Shown here piece after piece: positions 32,485 through 41,731 of a DNA stretch of 64,000 nucleotides. The stretch is from Anaerolineales bacterium UBA2395 (GTDB lineage: Bacteria > Chloroflexota > Anaerolineae > Anaerolineales > Villigracilaceae): NCBI GenBank assembly GCA_002343775.1, contig DDSH01000022.1, positions 46,058 to 110,057 of the forward strand, written 5' to 3'. Position numbers and translations under genes: made by a program. The notes below the pieces were generated by a model. That model was not told the DNA's origin. It searched no databases and saw nothing but the letters and a program-made list of their open reading frames with translations. Within the stretch, counting starts at the first letter, position 1. Each line of letters begins with the position of its first letter.

Positions 32485-34812
32485 TTATTTCCCCAATGCT
32501 TGTCTCACCGCTTCGTGCACATCCACGATACCAAAGCCATAGGCATTGCTGGGATTCTCCCCCGTAAAACAGCCCAGAGATGTATCGCCCGTGTAGGGTT
32601 GGGCGGTGTCGATGATGAGTTGCTCGGTCGCATCGATATCTCCGATCAAGTCTGGTTGCGCCGACCAGATCAACGCCACGACGCCGACAACGTGGGGTCC
32701 TGCCATCGATGTGCCACTGTTGGAACCGTAGGTGCCTTCAGGCAGAGCGGAGAAAATATCCACACCTGGAGCGACAATATCCGGCTTGACCCTGCCAGAA
32801 CCGTCCGCGACGACAGGTCCACGGCTGCTGAAATCTGCCATGTCACCGAACCAATCCACCGCGCCGACGGAGAAGACCGAATCGTACAACGAAAGCGGAG
32901 AAGCCACCGTCTCGCAATTTGGACCGTCATTGCCGGTTGATACCACCACGAAAATACCCGCATGCCGTAAATTATCGGCTGCGTAGAGCAAAGCATTCGG
33001 GTCACAGCCTTCGATCTCGGGGCAGCCCCACGAGTTGTTGATGACATCTGCCGCCTGAGTCGGGTCGCCATCCAAAAACGGATCGCCGCCGATGGGGAAT
33101 GGCGCGAGCATGAACTGCATACAATCGAGATACAACGCCGGGTTGGCAAGGTTGCGATCCAAATTCACACAGCCGATCCATTGCGCGGCAGGAGCAACCC
33201 CAATGCCATCGGCGCCAAGGATCGTCCCCAGCGTGTGCGTGCCATGACCACCTTCATCGTTCGGCGAGGTGGTGCCATCCCACGGGTCGAACCAGTTGTA
33301 ATCGTCGCCAGAATTTAACCCGCGATATTGTTTTGCAAACGCGGGATGATCTCCATCCACGCCTGAGTCAGATTGCCCAACCACGATCCCTTCACCGCGC
33401 ACGTTGAACTCGTCCCACACTCTGTCTGCGCCGATCATCGAAATGTTCCACAGCACCTCGCCGCTGTTCACAGTGGAAAGTCCCGGCGTTGGCTCATCTT
33501 CGGGAGCGGCACGCAGCCTCGGGCTCGGAATGACGCGATCCACTTCCGGGCGGAACAGCAGGAAGAGGCGGATCAACGTTCCACCTTGAACCTCCATCGA
33601 ATTTTGCAAATAATATGGCGTGTATTTCACACCAAGCGTATCGAAGACGCTGCGCACCCCTGCCTGTTCGATGTTTGCAGTTTTGACCAGCATTTCATAC
33701 GCCGCCGTTCGGCGCGCATCCACATCGGTCATGGAATCGAGGTCTGAAAGATCCGCCTGATTCCTAAAGATGACGAACAAGCGGTCGCCATAATTGCCGG
33801 GATTGCCGAACAGAAAGAAGACCGCGATGAGCGACATCCACGCAATGCCCGCACCTGCCCAACCAATGGCGCGCTTCACACTGGACCCGGAACCTGTGCC
33901 CGCCACCAGGCGAATCACCACCCCGACAACGCTCACGCCCCAGCCGATGAGCAGGGCAATGGACACCGCGCTGAATGCCAGCCCGGCAATATCGCCAAGC
34001 ACGACCGTCAGTTCGGTGGGATCAAAGAACGCCAGCCCGGCAAAGGTGAGCAGCCCCGTCGCCACCATCGCTGCCGAACGTGACGGCAAGACCGCCGCAA
34101 TGGCAAATGAAAATGCAGGGACAAGCGCGACCAGAATCAATTGCGCGCCATCGTACCCAAGCGCAGAGGTCAGCAATGCCAGCACGCCACCCACACCAAC
34201 CCCATTGAGAAAAACATTCTCCGCCTCTCCCATCAGCACTGCCGCCAGCAGACCGATCGCCAATCCCGCCAGCAAACTGTAGAAGGCATCTCCGGGTGAG
34301 CCGAACGAACCATAGATCGCCAGCGGAAATATACCCAACGCCGCGACCAACAAGCCGAACGGCACTGTGCCGAAATTCCATGTCAAATCTTTTTTGCGGA
34401 TGCGTATCACAACCAGCGTTGCGATTATTGCCAATACAAACTGAACGATGGAACCCAATTGGTCATTGTTTGCGCCAAGCGCCCGCAACAGCAACGTGGG
34501 GAAGCCCATCAACGAAGCGATGAACAACCCCAGATACCAGCCCTTGAAGCGGTCATCGGTTGTGAAACGCCACAACAAACCAAACAGGAGGCTCATCAAG
34601 AGCGCCTGCCCCGCCACGCCCATCGGTCCCGCCCACGCTGCTCCACCTATGCTTAAGGAAATGATCGCAGCCTGTTCGGTGGACCACAGAATAAAATGGT
34701 AGATCAACAAACAGAACGGCATTGGGAGCGCCATCAGTAAAAATAATGCCAATGCGCCGCCGCTCCGGGGTTTTGATTCAACAAAAGGGGTGGTTTCGAT
34801 CGGTTCGTTCAT
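32485..34812 (-). CDS. polytopic membrane protein fused to S8 subtilase
   Basis: 775 aa. Residues 20-340 contain about ten hydrophobic segments. Residues 470-770 form a subtilisin-like protease with Asp482 (GQSDSGVDGDH), His523 (GGHGTHTLG), the oxyanion region INNSWGC and Ser702 (GTSMAGPH), so the triad is complete. No classical signal peptide or propeptide is seen; the membrane domain may take the anchoring role. Residues 345-440 are an extracytoplasmic connector. AAGGAGA precedes ATG 34812. This architecture is unusual, as most subtilases are secreted with a cleavable propeptide. Confidence 0.82.
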   Translation of the reverse strand: MNEPIETTPFVESKPRSGGALALFLLMALPMPFCLLIYHFILWSTEQAAIISLSIGGAAWAGPMGVAGQALLMSLLFGLLWRFTTDDRFKGWYLGLFIASLMGFPTLLLRALGANNDQLGSIVQFVLAIIATLVVIRIRKKDLTWNFGTVPFGLLVAALGIFPLAIYGSFGSPGDAFYSLLAGLAIGLLAAVLMGEAENVFLNGVGVGGVLALLTSALGYDGAQLILVALVPAFSFAIAAVLPSRSAAMVATGLLTFAGLAFFDPTELTVVLGDIAGLAFSAVSIALLIGWGVSVVGVVIRLVAGTGSGSSVKRAIGWAGAGIAWMSLIAVFFLFGNPGNYGDRLFVIFRNQADLSDLDSMTDVDARRTAAYEMLVKTANIEQAGVRSVFDTLGVKYTPYYLQNSMEVQGGTLIRLFLLFRPEVDRVIPSPRLRAAPEDEPTPGLSTVNSGEVLWNISMIGADRVWDEFNVRGEGIVVGQSDSGVDGDHPAFAKQYRGLNSGDDYNWFDPWDGTTSPNDEGGHGTHTLGTILGADGIGVAPAAQWIGCVNLDRNLANPALYLDCMQFMLAPFPIGGDPFLDGDPTQAADVINNSWGCPEIEGCDPNALLYAADNLRHAGIFVVVSTGNDGPNCETVASPLSLYDSVFSVGAVDWFGDMADFSSRGPVVADGSGRVKPDIVAPGVDIFSALPEGTYGSNSGTSMAGPHVVGVVALIWSAQPDLIGDIDATEQLIIDTAQPYTGDTSLGCFTGENPSNAYGFGIVDVHEAVRQALGK

Positions 34813-34839
34813 TATGTTCTCCTTGTGCAAACTCCCAAC

Positions 34840-35493
34840 TTATTCCGCGCCGCCTTCGATACCCGCTTGAACCACTTCCTCTTCCCTATGCGGTTGGACC
34901 TTGAAAATCTTAAAACCCCACTGCACTGAAGGTCCGATCAACAAGGCAAAGACCAATGTGCCGATCCCCGCTGGTCCACCCAGCAGCCAGCCAACCGTCA
35001 CCACGGTCACTTCGATCATTGCACGCGCTGCCCGGATGCTGATACCCGTAGTACGTTTGATGGCCAGCATCAAACTGTCCCGCGGACCTGCGCCCGCGTC
35101 CACGCCAATGTAAATGGCGCTGCCAAGTCCCATCAAAAAGACCGCCAGCAGAAGCATCCCCACCTGCAAAGGCAGGTTGTCGGTTACGGTGGGCATGAAC
35201 GAATTCCACACATCCACCCACGGACCGATTGACAGAATATTCGCCAGGGTGCCCCAGCCCAACTTCTCACGCATCGCCACTGCGCTGGTCAACACCAGAA
35301 ACCCCATGATGACCGTCATCGTTCCCACGGTCACTCCAAGTTTTTCCGCCAGCGCGGCCTCCAGCACCACCCAGGCGCTCGTTCCGATGTTGCCGCGGAT
35401 CATCAATGTAATCGCCAGCCCGAACAAAAAGAAACCAACCTGAATGCGGATGAAATCCCGCACAAACGTATTCCAACGTACCGGTTTTATCAT
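34840..35493 (-). CDS. YczE/YitT-like membrane protein
   Basis: 217 aa, about five or six hydrophobic segments. The loop GVDAGAGPRDSLMLAI after helix 3 is the hallmark of the YczE/YyaS/YitT group, whose function is not firmly known. AAAGGAG lies before the ATG. A TATCAT -10 candidate is near 35515. First gene of the unit leading into the subtilase 27 nt downstream. Confidence 0.78.
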   Translation of the reverse strand: MIKPVRWNTFVRDFIRIQVGFFLFGLAITLMIRGNIGTSAWVVLEAALAEKLGVTVGTMTVIMGFLVLTSAVAMREKLGWGTLANILSIGPWVDVWNSFMPTVTDNLPLQVGMLLLAVFLMGLGSAIYIGVDAGAGPRDSLMLAIKRTTGISIRAARAMIEVTVVTVGWLLGGPAGIGTLVFALLIGPSVQWGFKIFKVQPHREEEVVQAGIEGGAE

Positions 35494-35563
35494 AATGCTC
35501 CTTTGAAGGCATCATGATACCATGCGGCAGTATGTGCAACCCCGCTTTCAGTCAGGGTATAGT

Positions 35564-38500
35564 CTACTCCGCTGAGTAGACAACAGCATGGTTACGCCCA
35601 TGCTGTTTTGCCTTGTATAGCGCCTGATCTGCACGACGGATGATGTTTTCGATCGATTGATCCGGGGGGGTGAAATTAATTTCAGAAATTCCCAAGCTGA
35701 TGGTTACCGGGAAGGGTGCTGTCTCCACACCGATATGGTGGTTCTCAATCTGCTCACGAATGCGTTCGGCGGTCAGCAAAGCCTTTGCCTTATCGGTTTC
35801 TGGCAGCAGCACGATGAATTCATCACCACCGTATCGCGCCAGAATATCGACCCTCCGCACCTGCGCCTTTGCGATGTTGGAGATCCCGATCAGGACCTCA
35901 TCCCCAAAGGCATGACCAAAGGAGTCATTTGCCTGTTTGAAATCATCCACATCGAACAGGATCAATGTCAATGGCCGCTGGTAACGGATCGCCGCATCGA
36001 ACTCACGGACTGCAAGATCGAAGAAATGACGCCGGTTATATAGTTGGGTCAAGGAATCCGTTCGCGCCAAAACCTGTTCGTGCTCGAACATCTGCTGGAG
36101 CTCTTTATGAGCGGCTCGGAGCGCTGTATTCGCGTGGCGCAACTCGTCTTCCGACCGCTTTCGATTGGTAATATCACGCGTCACCCAGATGGTTGTATCG
36201 AAATCCAGGGGGGAGACGGATGCCTCAAACCAGGGAGACGCTCCCTCCAGAACGATCTCGTACTCAAGACGAACCGTGTCCCCGGTTTTCAACACTTGCC
36301 TGATAACCTCCATGAACTCCTCGACCTTTTCCTTTGGGAAAAATGCAGAGAGCGATTTTCCAACCACCTCTTCAGGAGAGATGTATTTATACTCCGGTGA
36401 AGTGGGAGCTATACTCTTGTAGACCCCTTCCCGGTCGATGACGAGAACCGAATCGGTCATGGAAGAGAAAAGTGCCCGCAGTTCCGCCTCAGACCTATAC
36501 AATGCATCCTGCGCTTTGACCTCCTCGGTCACGTCGTTACAAACGATCAGAATGACATAACGTCCATCCACGCCAGGGACCGCCCGGGCAAACTCACGCA
36601 CCCAGAACACACTCCCATCTTTGCGTACCTTTCGTGCTTCCAATTGGACGGTGCGTTCGGTATCCTGCAAACAAAGTTCGATCTGCTGCCGCGCAAATTC
36701 GCGGTCATCGGGATGAAAAATGTCAAACAAGGATCTGCCCATCAATTCGCCCACCATAAAACCCGATTGCTTGACCCCGCTTTGGTTGACAGACAGGATG
36801 ACACCCGCTTCATCTGTTGTGAAATACATGGACGGGTTGTTCTCATAGAGGACGCGATAACGTTCCTCACTGACCCGCAGGGCATTGTTGATGCGGTTCT
36901 TGTTGATCGCAATGGCAACATGCGATGCAACTGCGTGGGCAAGCTGAACTTCCATATCCGTAAAGTCATGCGGCGAATTAAAGTAAAGCATGAACTTTCC
37001 CAGCAGTTCATCCTGATGCACAAGCGGAATGAACCCGAGCGCCCTAATCCCTTCTTTTTCAAGCGCAGCATGAAGAGATGTCAAGCCAGCATCTTGCAAC
37101 ACATCCGGGATAAGAACAGGTTGGGGAGACAGGTCACCGGGCTTCCAGGGTGAGTGTCCTTCCACTGCCTTGCGGTACTCCTCAGAGAGTCCTCGCCAAG
37201 CGGTGAAGCGCACAACGCCTTTCCCATCGAACAACAGGATGGCGACGTGTTCCATGTTCAAGATGTTACACAGGCTCGCCAGGGCAATATCATAAATATC
37301 TTCGATCACATCGGTTCTGTTCAACGCCGCCGTAATTTGATAAAGACCGTTGATCTGGTCGTTCTGCTGTTTAAGGTTCTCTTCCGCCTTTTTTCGTTCC
37401 GTAATATCGCGGGCAACGGCAATCACCACTTTTTTTCCAAAATACATCCCTTGTGTCAGGCGTACATCCGTTGGAAAAATCACACCATCCCTGTTTATCC
37501 CCCAAAATTCGAATTCGACCGGCTCGCCATTGAACACCCGATTAATTTGATGGAAGGGTCCCCGATGATCATTCCTGCCCGGTGCCGCCAAAAACTCAGG
37601 GGTTCGCCCAATAAAATTTTCCCGCGGGTACCCATACATTTTTTCAGCGCTCTGGTTGACATTCAGGAATACACCGTTCTCATCCTGAATATAAATCGCT
37701 TCTGTCACACTGTTTAAGATGCCTTCAAAGGTGAAGTATGAAATTCGAAGCGCTTCCTCGACCTGTCTGCGCTCCTGCAACTCCATCTCCAGTTTTTGAT
37801 TCAGCTGTACATTTCGCAAGCTGACAGAAACCTGAGCTGCAAACGACTCCATCACCGGCAGATCTTCCGTACGTAGAGGATTGCGACCAAAAACGACCAG
37901 GCTTCCGTACATTTCATCATCCACATATAGCGGAGCGACGATACTGGGACCAGCCCGCAGGGTGTCCATCAGCTTGCTCATGACAGGTTGAACAATGGAA
38001 GGCAAAGCCTCTCGATAGAACGGATCTGCGTCTGGAATAAAAATAGCACGTCTTTTCTTAAGTATCTCCCCAAACTCGCTATCCCGTCGAAGTGTCCATC
38101 TGAAATCTTGCAGGGTCATACCCGTGAGTTTCTCGGCAGCCCATAACGCCTCTTGAGGAAGGGTTGTATACTGTAAACGAAGCCGCACCTTGTCACCATC
38201 GAAAAACAAAATGGTCGCTTCAAACCCCAAAGACCGGATCTGCTCCCCTACGACCTGAAAGATCTCATCAGGCGTGCATGCCAGATGAACAGAATACGCA
38301 GCCCGATTTAACGAAAACAACAAATCACGGTGATGGTCGAGCTGCCTCTCCGTTCTTTGATGAGCCGCCAATTCATCCTGTAGATTCTTCATCAAGCGGA
38401 TGTTCGTAAGCCCGGTGGCAACATGACTGGCAAACACCTGCATGGCAGGAATATCATCCCGGCTCAGGAAAGTCCCATTCACCTTCAACAACCCCAAAAC

Positions 38501-38980
38501 ATGATCTCCCGCCCGCAAAGGGGCAAGAATTCCCTGGCGTAAATTGAACATGGATGTCACCAAAGGAGCGAAAGAATGCAGCGCTTTTGGAAGAATATCC
38601 GCAACAAGTTCTGCGGTTGTTTCGGTAAAGATCGCAACATCACTTCTCAGTGCCAGACCATATTCATTTTCCGGATTAATTGGAATTGGATGATCATGTA
38701 AAAATAGACCCGTCATCTTTTCCGCCCGACGGATCAAAGTACTCGAATATGATGTGTAAACAATCGAAAGCGTAGCCTGATCGTCATTGAGCAGCATCAG
38801 GGTCACTTCACCCCCCAGCTGCTTGATCTCCCTGCCCACGGCAGTATAAAAATCCTCCGCCGTCTGCGCCTGCTGAATGGAATGCGCCGCCCGACTTAAA
38901 GCAAGCAAAAGGTAATGTGCATGGCTTTGCACACTACCTTCGTCCTGTTTTTCGAACCTGGAATCCCTGCTCAAGGTCAT
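35564..38980 (-). CDS. multi-sensor diguanylate cyclase (GAF/PAS/GGDEF)
   Basis: 1138 aa, soluble. Approximate domains: GAF 25-190, GAF 215-375, PAS 420-540, GAF 560-700, PAS 710-830, PAS 840-955, GGDEF 980-1135. The active-site motif GGDEF at 1051-1055 is intact, and RRVD five residues upstream supplies the RxxD inhibitory site for c-di-GMP feedback. It should make c-di-GMP in response to intracellular signals. No membrane segment was found. Its own sigma-A promoter lies about 155 nt upstream. The HD-GYP protein at 41732-44965 is the probable antagonist. Confidence 0.92.
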   Translation of the reverse strand: MTLSRDSRFEKQDEGSVQSHAHYLLLALSRAAHSIQQAQTAEDFYTAVGREIKQLGGEVTLMLLNDDQATLSIVYTSYSSTLIRRAEKMTGLFLHDHPIPINPENEYGLALRSDVAIFTETTAELVADILPKALHSFAPLVTSMFNLRQGILAPLRAGDHVLGLLKVNGTFLSRDDIPAMQVFASHVATGLTNIRLMKNLQDELAAHQRTERQLDHHRDLLFSLNRAAYSVHLACTPDEIFQVVGEQIRSLGFEATILFFDGDKVRLRLQYTTLPQEALWAAEKLTGMTLQDFRWTLRRDSEFGEILKKRRAIFIPDADPFYREALPSIVQPVMSKLMDTLRAGPSIVAPLYVDDEMYGSLVVFGRNPLRTEDLPVMESFAAQVSVSLRNVQLNQKLEMELQERRQVEEALRISYFTFEGILNSVTEAIYIQDENGVFLNVNQSAEKMYGYPRENFIGRTPEFLAAPGRNDHRGPFHQINRVFNGEPVEFEFWGINRDGVIFPTDVRLTQGMYFGKKVVIAVARDITERKKAEENLKQQNDQINGLYQITAALNRTDVIEDIYDIALASLCNILNMEHVAILLFDGKGVVRFTAWRGLSEEYRKAVEGHSPWKPGDLSPQPVLIPDVLQDAGLTSLHAALEKEGIRALGFIPLVHQDELLGKFMLYFNSPHDFTDMEVQLAHAVASHVAIAINKNRINNALRVSEERYRVLYENNPSMYFTTDEAGVILSVNQSGVKQSGFMVGELMGRSLFDIFHPDDREFARQQIELCLQDTERTVQLEARKVRKDGSVFWVREFARAVPGVDGRYVILIVCNDVTEEVKAQDALYRSEAELRALFSSMTDSVLVIDREGVYKSIAPTSPEYKYISPEEVVGKSLSAFFPKEKVEEFMEVIRQVLKTGDTVRLEYEIVLEGASPWFEASVSPLDFDTTIWVTRDITNRKRSEDELRHANTALRAAHKELQQMFEHEQVLARTDSLTQLYNRRHFFDLAVREFDAAIRYQRPLTLILFDVDDFKQANDSFGHAFGDEVLIGISNIAKAQVRRVDILARYGGDEFIVLLPETDKAKALLTAERIREQIENHHIGVETAPFPVTISLGISEINFTPPDQSIENIIRRADQALYKAKQHGRNHAVVYSAE

Positions 38981-39141
38981 GGAACGTTCCCCTTCAATTC
39001 GACAGCCCGGTTACACCACCCAAGAGAGAAAACCCAGGCAGAGATGCTGTTTGCTCGAATTGATCTGGAATCCAAATCGGGCTCGAACGGGAAAAAACAA
39101 TAAAAATACCGGCAAATGAAAATGCCCGTTTCATTGTCATT

Positions 39142-39170
39142 AATATATATTGTCTTTTACCCATAGTCAA
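39142..39170 (-). promoter_or_regulatory. sigma-A promoter of the GGDEF gene
   Basis: Minus strand: TTGACT (39170-39165), 17-nt spacer, TATATT (39147-39142). The predicted start near 39135 leaves a leader of about 155 nt that is A/T-rich and has no recognised riboswitch. Confidence 0.7.
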
Positions 39171-39187
39171 GTGATGAAACTCAGGCG

Positions 39188-39208
39188 CGGGCTGTCGTTC
39201 CCAGCCCG
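39188..39208. repeat. inverted repeat upstream of the RlmI-like gene
   Basis: CGGGCTG (39188-39194) and CAGCCCG (39202-39208), 7-nt loop, covering the -35 to -15 region of the rightward promoter. Possible operator or part of a weak terminator. Confidence 0.4.
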
Positions 39209-39215
39209 TTTACGG

Positions 39216-39221
39216 TAAGAT
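39216..39221 (+). promoter_or_regulatory. -10 box of leaderless RlmI-like transcript
   Basis: TAAGAT ending 7 nt before the ATG at 39229; no ribosome site. Confidence 0.45.
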
Positions 39222-39228
39222 AGATTTC

Positions 39229-40413
39229 ATGAACCTTTCCCTCAAACCCGGACGTGACAAAAGCCTGCTGCGACGCCATCCCTGGGTCTTCGCCAGCGCA
39301 TTACAAACTCCTGACATACAAACCGCCTCCGGCTCGACCGTAAGCCTGCACGACTCTACCGGTCAATTCCTCGCCCAAGCCTCGTACTCCCCTCACTCGC
39401 AAATCCGCGCGCGCGTGTGGACATTCACAGACGAAGCGGTAGACAAAGAATTCTTCAGAAGGCGCATTAAGGCAGCCATTGAAATACGCCGCCAACTGAA
39501 GGTGGGAAGTACCTCCGACTCATACCGACTCATCCACGGTGAATCAGACGGCATCCCCGGTCTCATCGTAGACCGGTACGCCGATCTGCTCGTGCTGCAA
39601 TCGCTCACCGCTGGCACAGAATTTTGGAAGGAAACGTTCGCCGACCTGCTCATCGAAGTAACGGGAATCGAAACCATCTACGAACGTTCCGATGCGGATG
39701 TGCGAGAACTCGAAGGGTTACTGCCGATTACAGGCAGTCTGCGCGGCGATCCTTCTTCATTCGTCTTTCCTATCACAGAGCACGACCTAAAATTCAATGT
39801 AGATATTGCCCGTGGTCACAAGACCGGTTTTTACCTCGACCAGTGTGAGAACCGTCGCCGCGTTGGAGAGTTATCCAAAGACCGCGATGTACTGAATTGC
39901 TTCTGCTACACCGGCGGATTTTCCATTCATGCGCTGGCAAATGGAGCAAAATCTGTTCTTTCCGTCGATTCCTCTGCGGATGCGCTTTCATTGCTGGAGG
40001 AGAACCTCACGCTCAACGAACTTCCCGCTGAACGCCATACGTCCATGCAGGGGGATGTCTTCCAACTGCTGCGAAAATTTCGCGACGAAGCCCGTTCGTT
40101 CGATCTCATCATCCTCGACCCGCCCAAGTTTGCGCCCACATCTGCACATGCTGAGAAGGCATCGCGCGCTTATAAAGACATCAACCTGCTGGCTTTCAAA
40201 CTGCTACGGGTAGGCGGAGTTCTGGTCACATTCTCCTGCTCCGGCGGGGTCGATGCGGCATTGTTCCAAAAGATCGTCGCATCCGCTGCTCTCGATGCCG
40301 GTGTGAATGCCACCATCATCGAGCATTTGTCGCAGGGAGTGGATCATCCCGTTAGTTTGCACTTCCCCGAAGGCGCATATTTGAAGGGCGTGATCTGCGT
40401 GAAAAGCGCTTAA
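39229..40413 (+). CDS. class I SAM-dependent rRNA methyltransferase (RlmI-like)
   Basis: 394 aa, the size of RlmI/YccW, which methylates 23S rRNA cytosine C5. An N-terminal PUA-like domain (LKPGRDKSLLRRHPWVFASAL) is followed by a Rossmann methyltransferase: VLNCFCYTGGFSIHALANGA binds SAM and LIILDPPKFAPT is the catalytic loop, with a Cys in TFSCSGG as in m5C enzymes. Exact target not proven. Its stop codon overlaps that of the convergent YcaQ-like gene. Confidence 0.87.
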   Translation: MNLSLKPGRDKSLLRRHPWVFASALQTPDIQTASGSTVSLHDSTGQFLAQASYSPHSQIRARVWTFTDEAVDKEFFRRRIKAAIEIRRQLKVGSTSDSYRLIHGESDGIPGLIVDRYADLLVLQSLTAGTEFWKETFADLLIEVTGIETIYERSDADVRELEGLLPITGSLRGDPSSFVFPITEHDLKFNVDIARGHKTGFYLDQCENRRRVGELSKDRDVLNCFCYTGGFSIHALANGAKSVLSVDSSADALSLLEENLTLNELPAERHTSMQGDVFQLLRKFRDEARSFDLIILDPPKFAPTSAHAEKASRAYKDINLLAFKLLRVGGVLVTFSCSGGVDAALFQKIVASAALDAGVNATIIEHLSQGVDHPVSLHFPEGAYLKGVICVKSA

Positions 40414-41663
40414 AGTTTGATCTTTGATTTGAGATGAGCGCGTAACTTTGCGATCTTGATCCCGCTCAAGTCGATTTTCTTCGCGCCGATCATACCGGCA
40501 AATCGTTCAAGTCCGTTCGCCAGCGCATCGGCAAATGCACCGTCTTTGGGAGCATCCTCTTCGAGCCAAAACCCAAGGATGTGGAGCGTGCCGGTCGTGC
40601 GGTCGAGTTTGGGGTCGAGGCGCGCAACAAGGTCATCGCCATACAGGACCGGCAATACGTAGTAGCCCCACTTGCGTTGATGTTCCGGCTTGTACACTTC
40701 CCAAACATATTCGAAATCAAAAACCTTCTTTGCCCGCCCGCGTGCGCTGACGATTTCCAACGGAGCAAGCAATGTGACTTCCTCTTCGGTGGTGAGACCT
40801 TTCGGTTTCCACGCTTTGGGAACACGCCCCGCTTCAATGGAAGACAGGTGGGGCATGTCACTGTTTAGGATGAGGAAGTTTTCGCTGAAGCCCTCCACCC
40901 CCACCCGCGAGATCTCTTTCTTTTCAATAAGCCGTTCGATTTGTTCCTTGGATTCCTTCGCGCCGATCTTGCGTTGAATATAGTAACTCAGGTCGGTCTT
41001 CACCGAGTTTTCACGCGTCATGCCATGAAAGGCAATGTGCTTTTTGCAAAAGAAGTCTTCAGTCTCCTGAACACTTGCTGCATAATCAAATTCTTTTGGC
41101 ACCACGCGCTCACGCAGGTCATAGATGCGGTCGAAGCCTTTGCGGCTGGTGATCATCACTTCACCGATCAACCAGAGGTAAAACAACGTGACGGAGGTTT
41201 CTTTGCGTCCGCGATAGCTCCATGCTTTGACGGCATCCCCTTCAATGTCACGATTCCCCAGCGGACCTTTCTCACGCAATTCGTCCAACACAAATTTGAC
41301 GACCGCCTTGGGCGGATGAGTAAAGTGCTCCCATCGCAATCCCTTTTCTTCGCGGCGTTTCATGTGCAAACGCCAAAAGGGAAATTCGTACATGGGGTAC
41401 ATCATCAACCAGCCGCCATAATCGAAGGCTTTGCGTTTTTCATATGCCATTTTGTAAAGCAGGTCGGGCTTGTAATCGAGCACACGCCCATACATGGCTA
41501 TGTCCTGACTGCGGGCGACCATGACAAGCGGGTCAAGCTGCAATGCCTGCATTTGGCGCAAAGCGGATTCGGTGCCGCTCAAGCCTGAGAAACGGCGACC
41601 GGGCCAAAGTCCCTGTGAAGCGAGAAGGAAGCGGCGGTAGGTTTGTCTGGAAATGGAGTCCAT
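40410..41663 (-). CDS. YcaQ/AlkX-like winged-helix DNA glycosylase
   Basis: 417 aa, HTH_42 superfamily, whose members (AlkZ, YcaQ) remove alkylated bases and unhook interstrand crosslinks. The catalytic-loop triplet reads Q42-L43-D44 in LQALQLDPL, corresponding to the QxD form reported for YcaQ-type enzymes rather than QxQ of AlkZ. Several winged-helix segments follow (KFVLDELREKGPLGNRDI). Transcribed alone from a near-consensus promoter with no 5' leader. Confidence 0.85.
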   Translation of the reverse strand: MDSISRQTYRRFLLASQGLWPGRRFSGLSGTESALRQMQALQLDPLVMVARSQDIAMYGRVLDYKPDLLYKMAYEKRKAFDYGGWLMMYPMYEFPFWRLHMKRREEKGLRWEHFTHPPKAVVKFVLDELREKGPLGNRDIEGDAVKAWSYRGRKETSVTLFYLWLIGEVMITSRKGFDRIYDLRERVVPKEFDYAASVQETEDFFCKKHIAFHGMTRENSVKTDLSYYIQRKIGAKESKEQIERLIEKKEISRVGVEGFSENFLILNSDMPHLSSIEAGRVPKAWKPKGLTTEEEVTLLAPLEIVSARGRAKKVFDFEYVWEVYKPEHQRKWGYYVLPVLYGDDLVARLDPKLDRTTGTLHILGFWLEEDAPKDGAFADALANGLERFAGMIGAKKIDLSGIKIAKLRAHLKSKIKL

Positions 41664-41669
41664 CGCGAA

Positions 41670-41698
41670 ATTTTAGAACTTATGTTCGGATATGTCAA
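41670..41698 (-). promoter_or_regulatory. consensus promoter of leaderless YcaQ-like transcript
   Basis: Minus strand: TTGACA (41698-41693), 17-nt spacer, TAAAAT (41675-41670), then 6 nt to the ATG. This is the clearest leaderless case in the window, since both boxes and the spacer are near ideal. Confidence 0.8.
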
Positions 41699-41731
41699 GC
41701 TGGCGCTTCCTCCCCCGCCGAAACCGGGGGG

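Noticed and set aside
38981..39135. c-di-GMP riboswitch in the GGDEF leader
   Set aside because: None of the conserved GEMM core segments is present.
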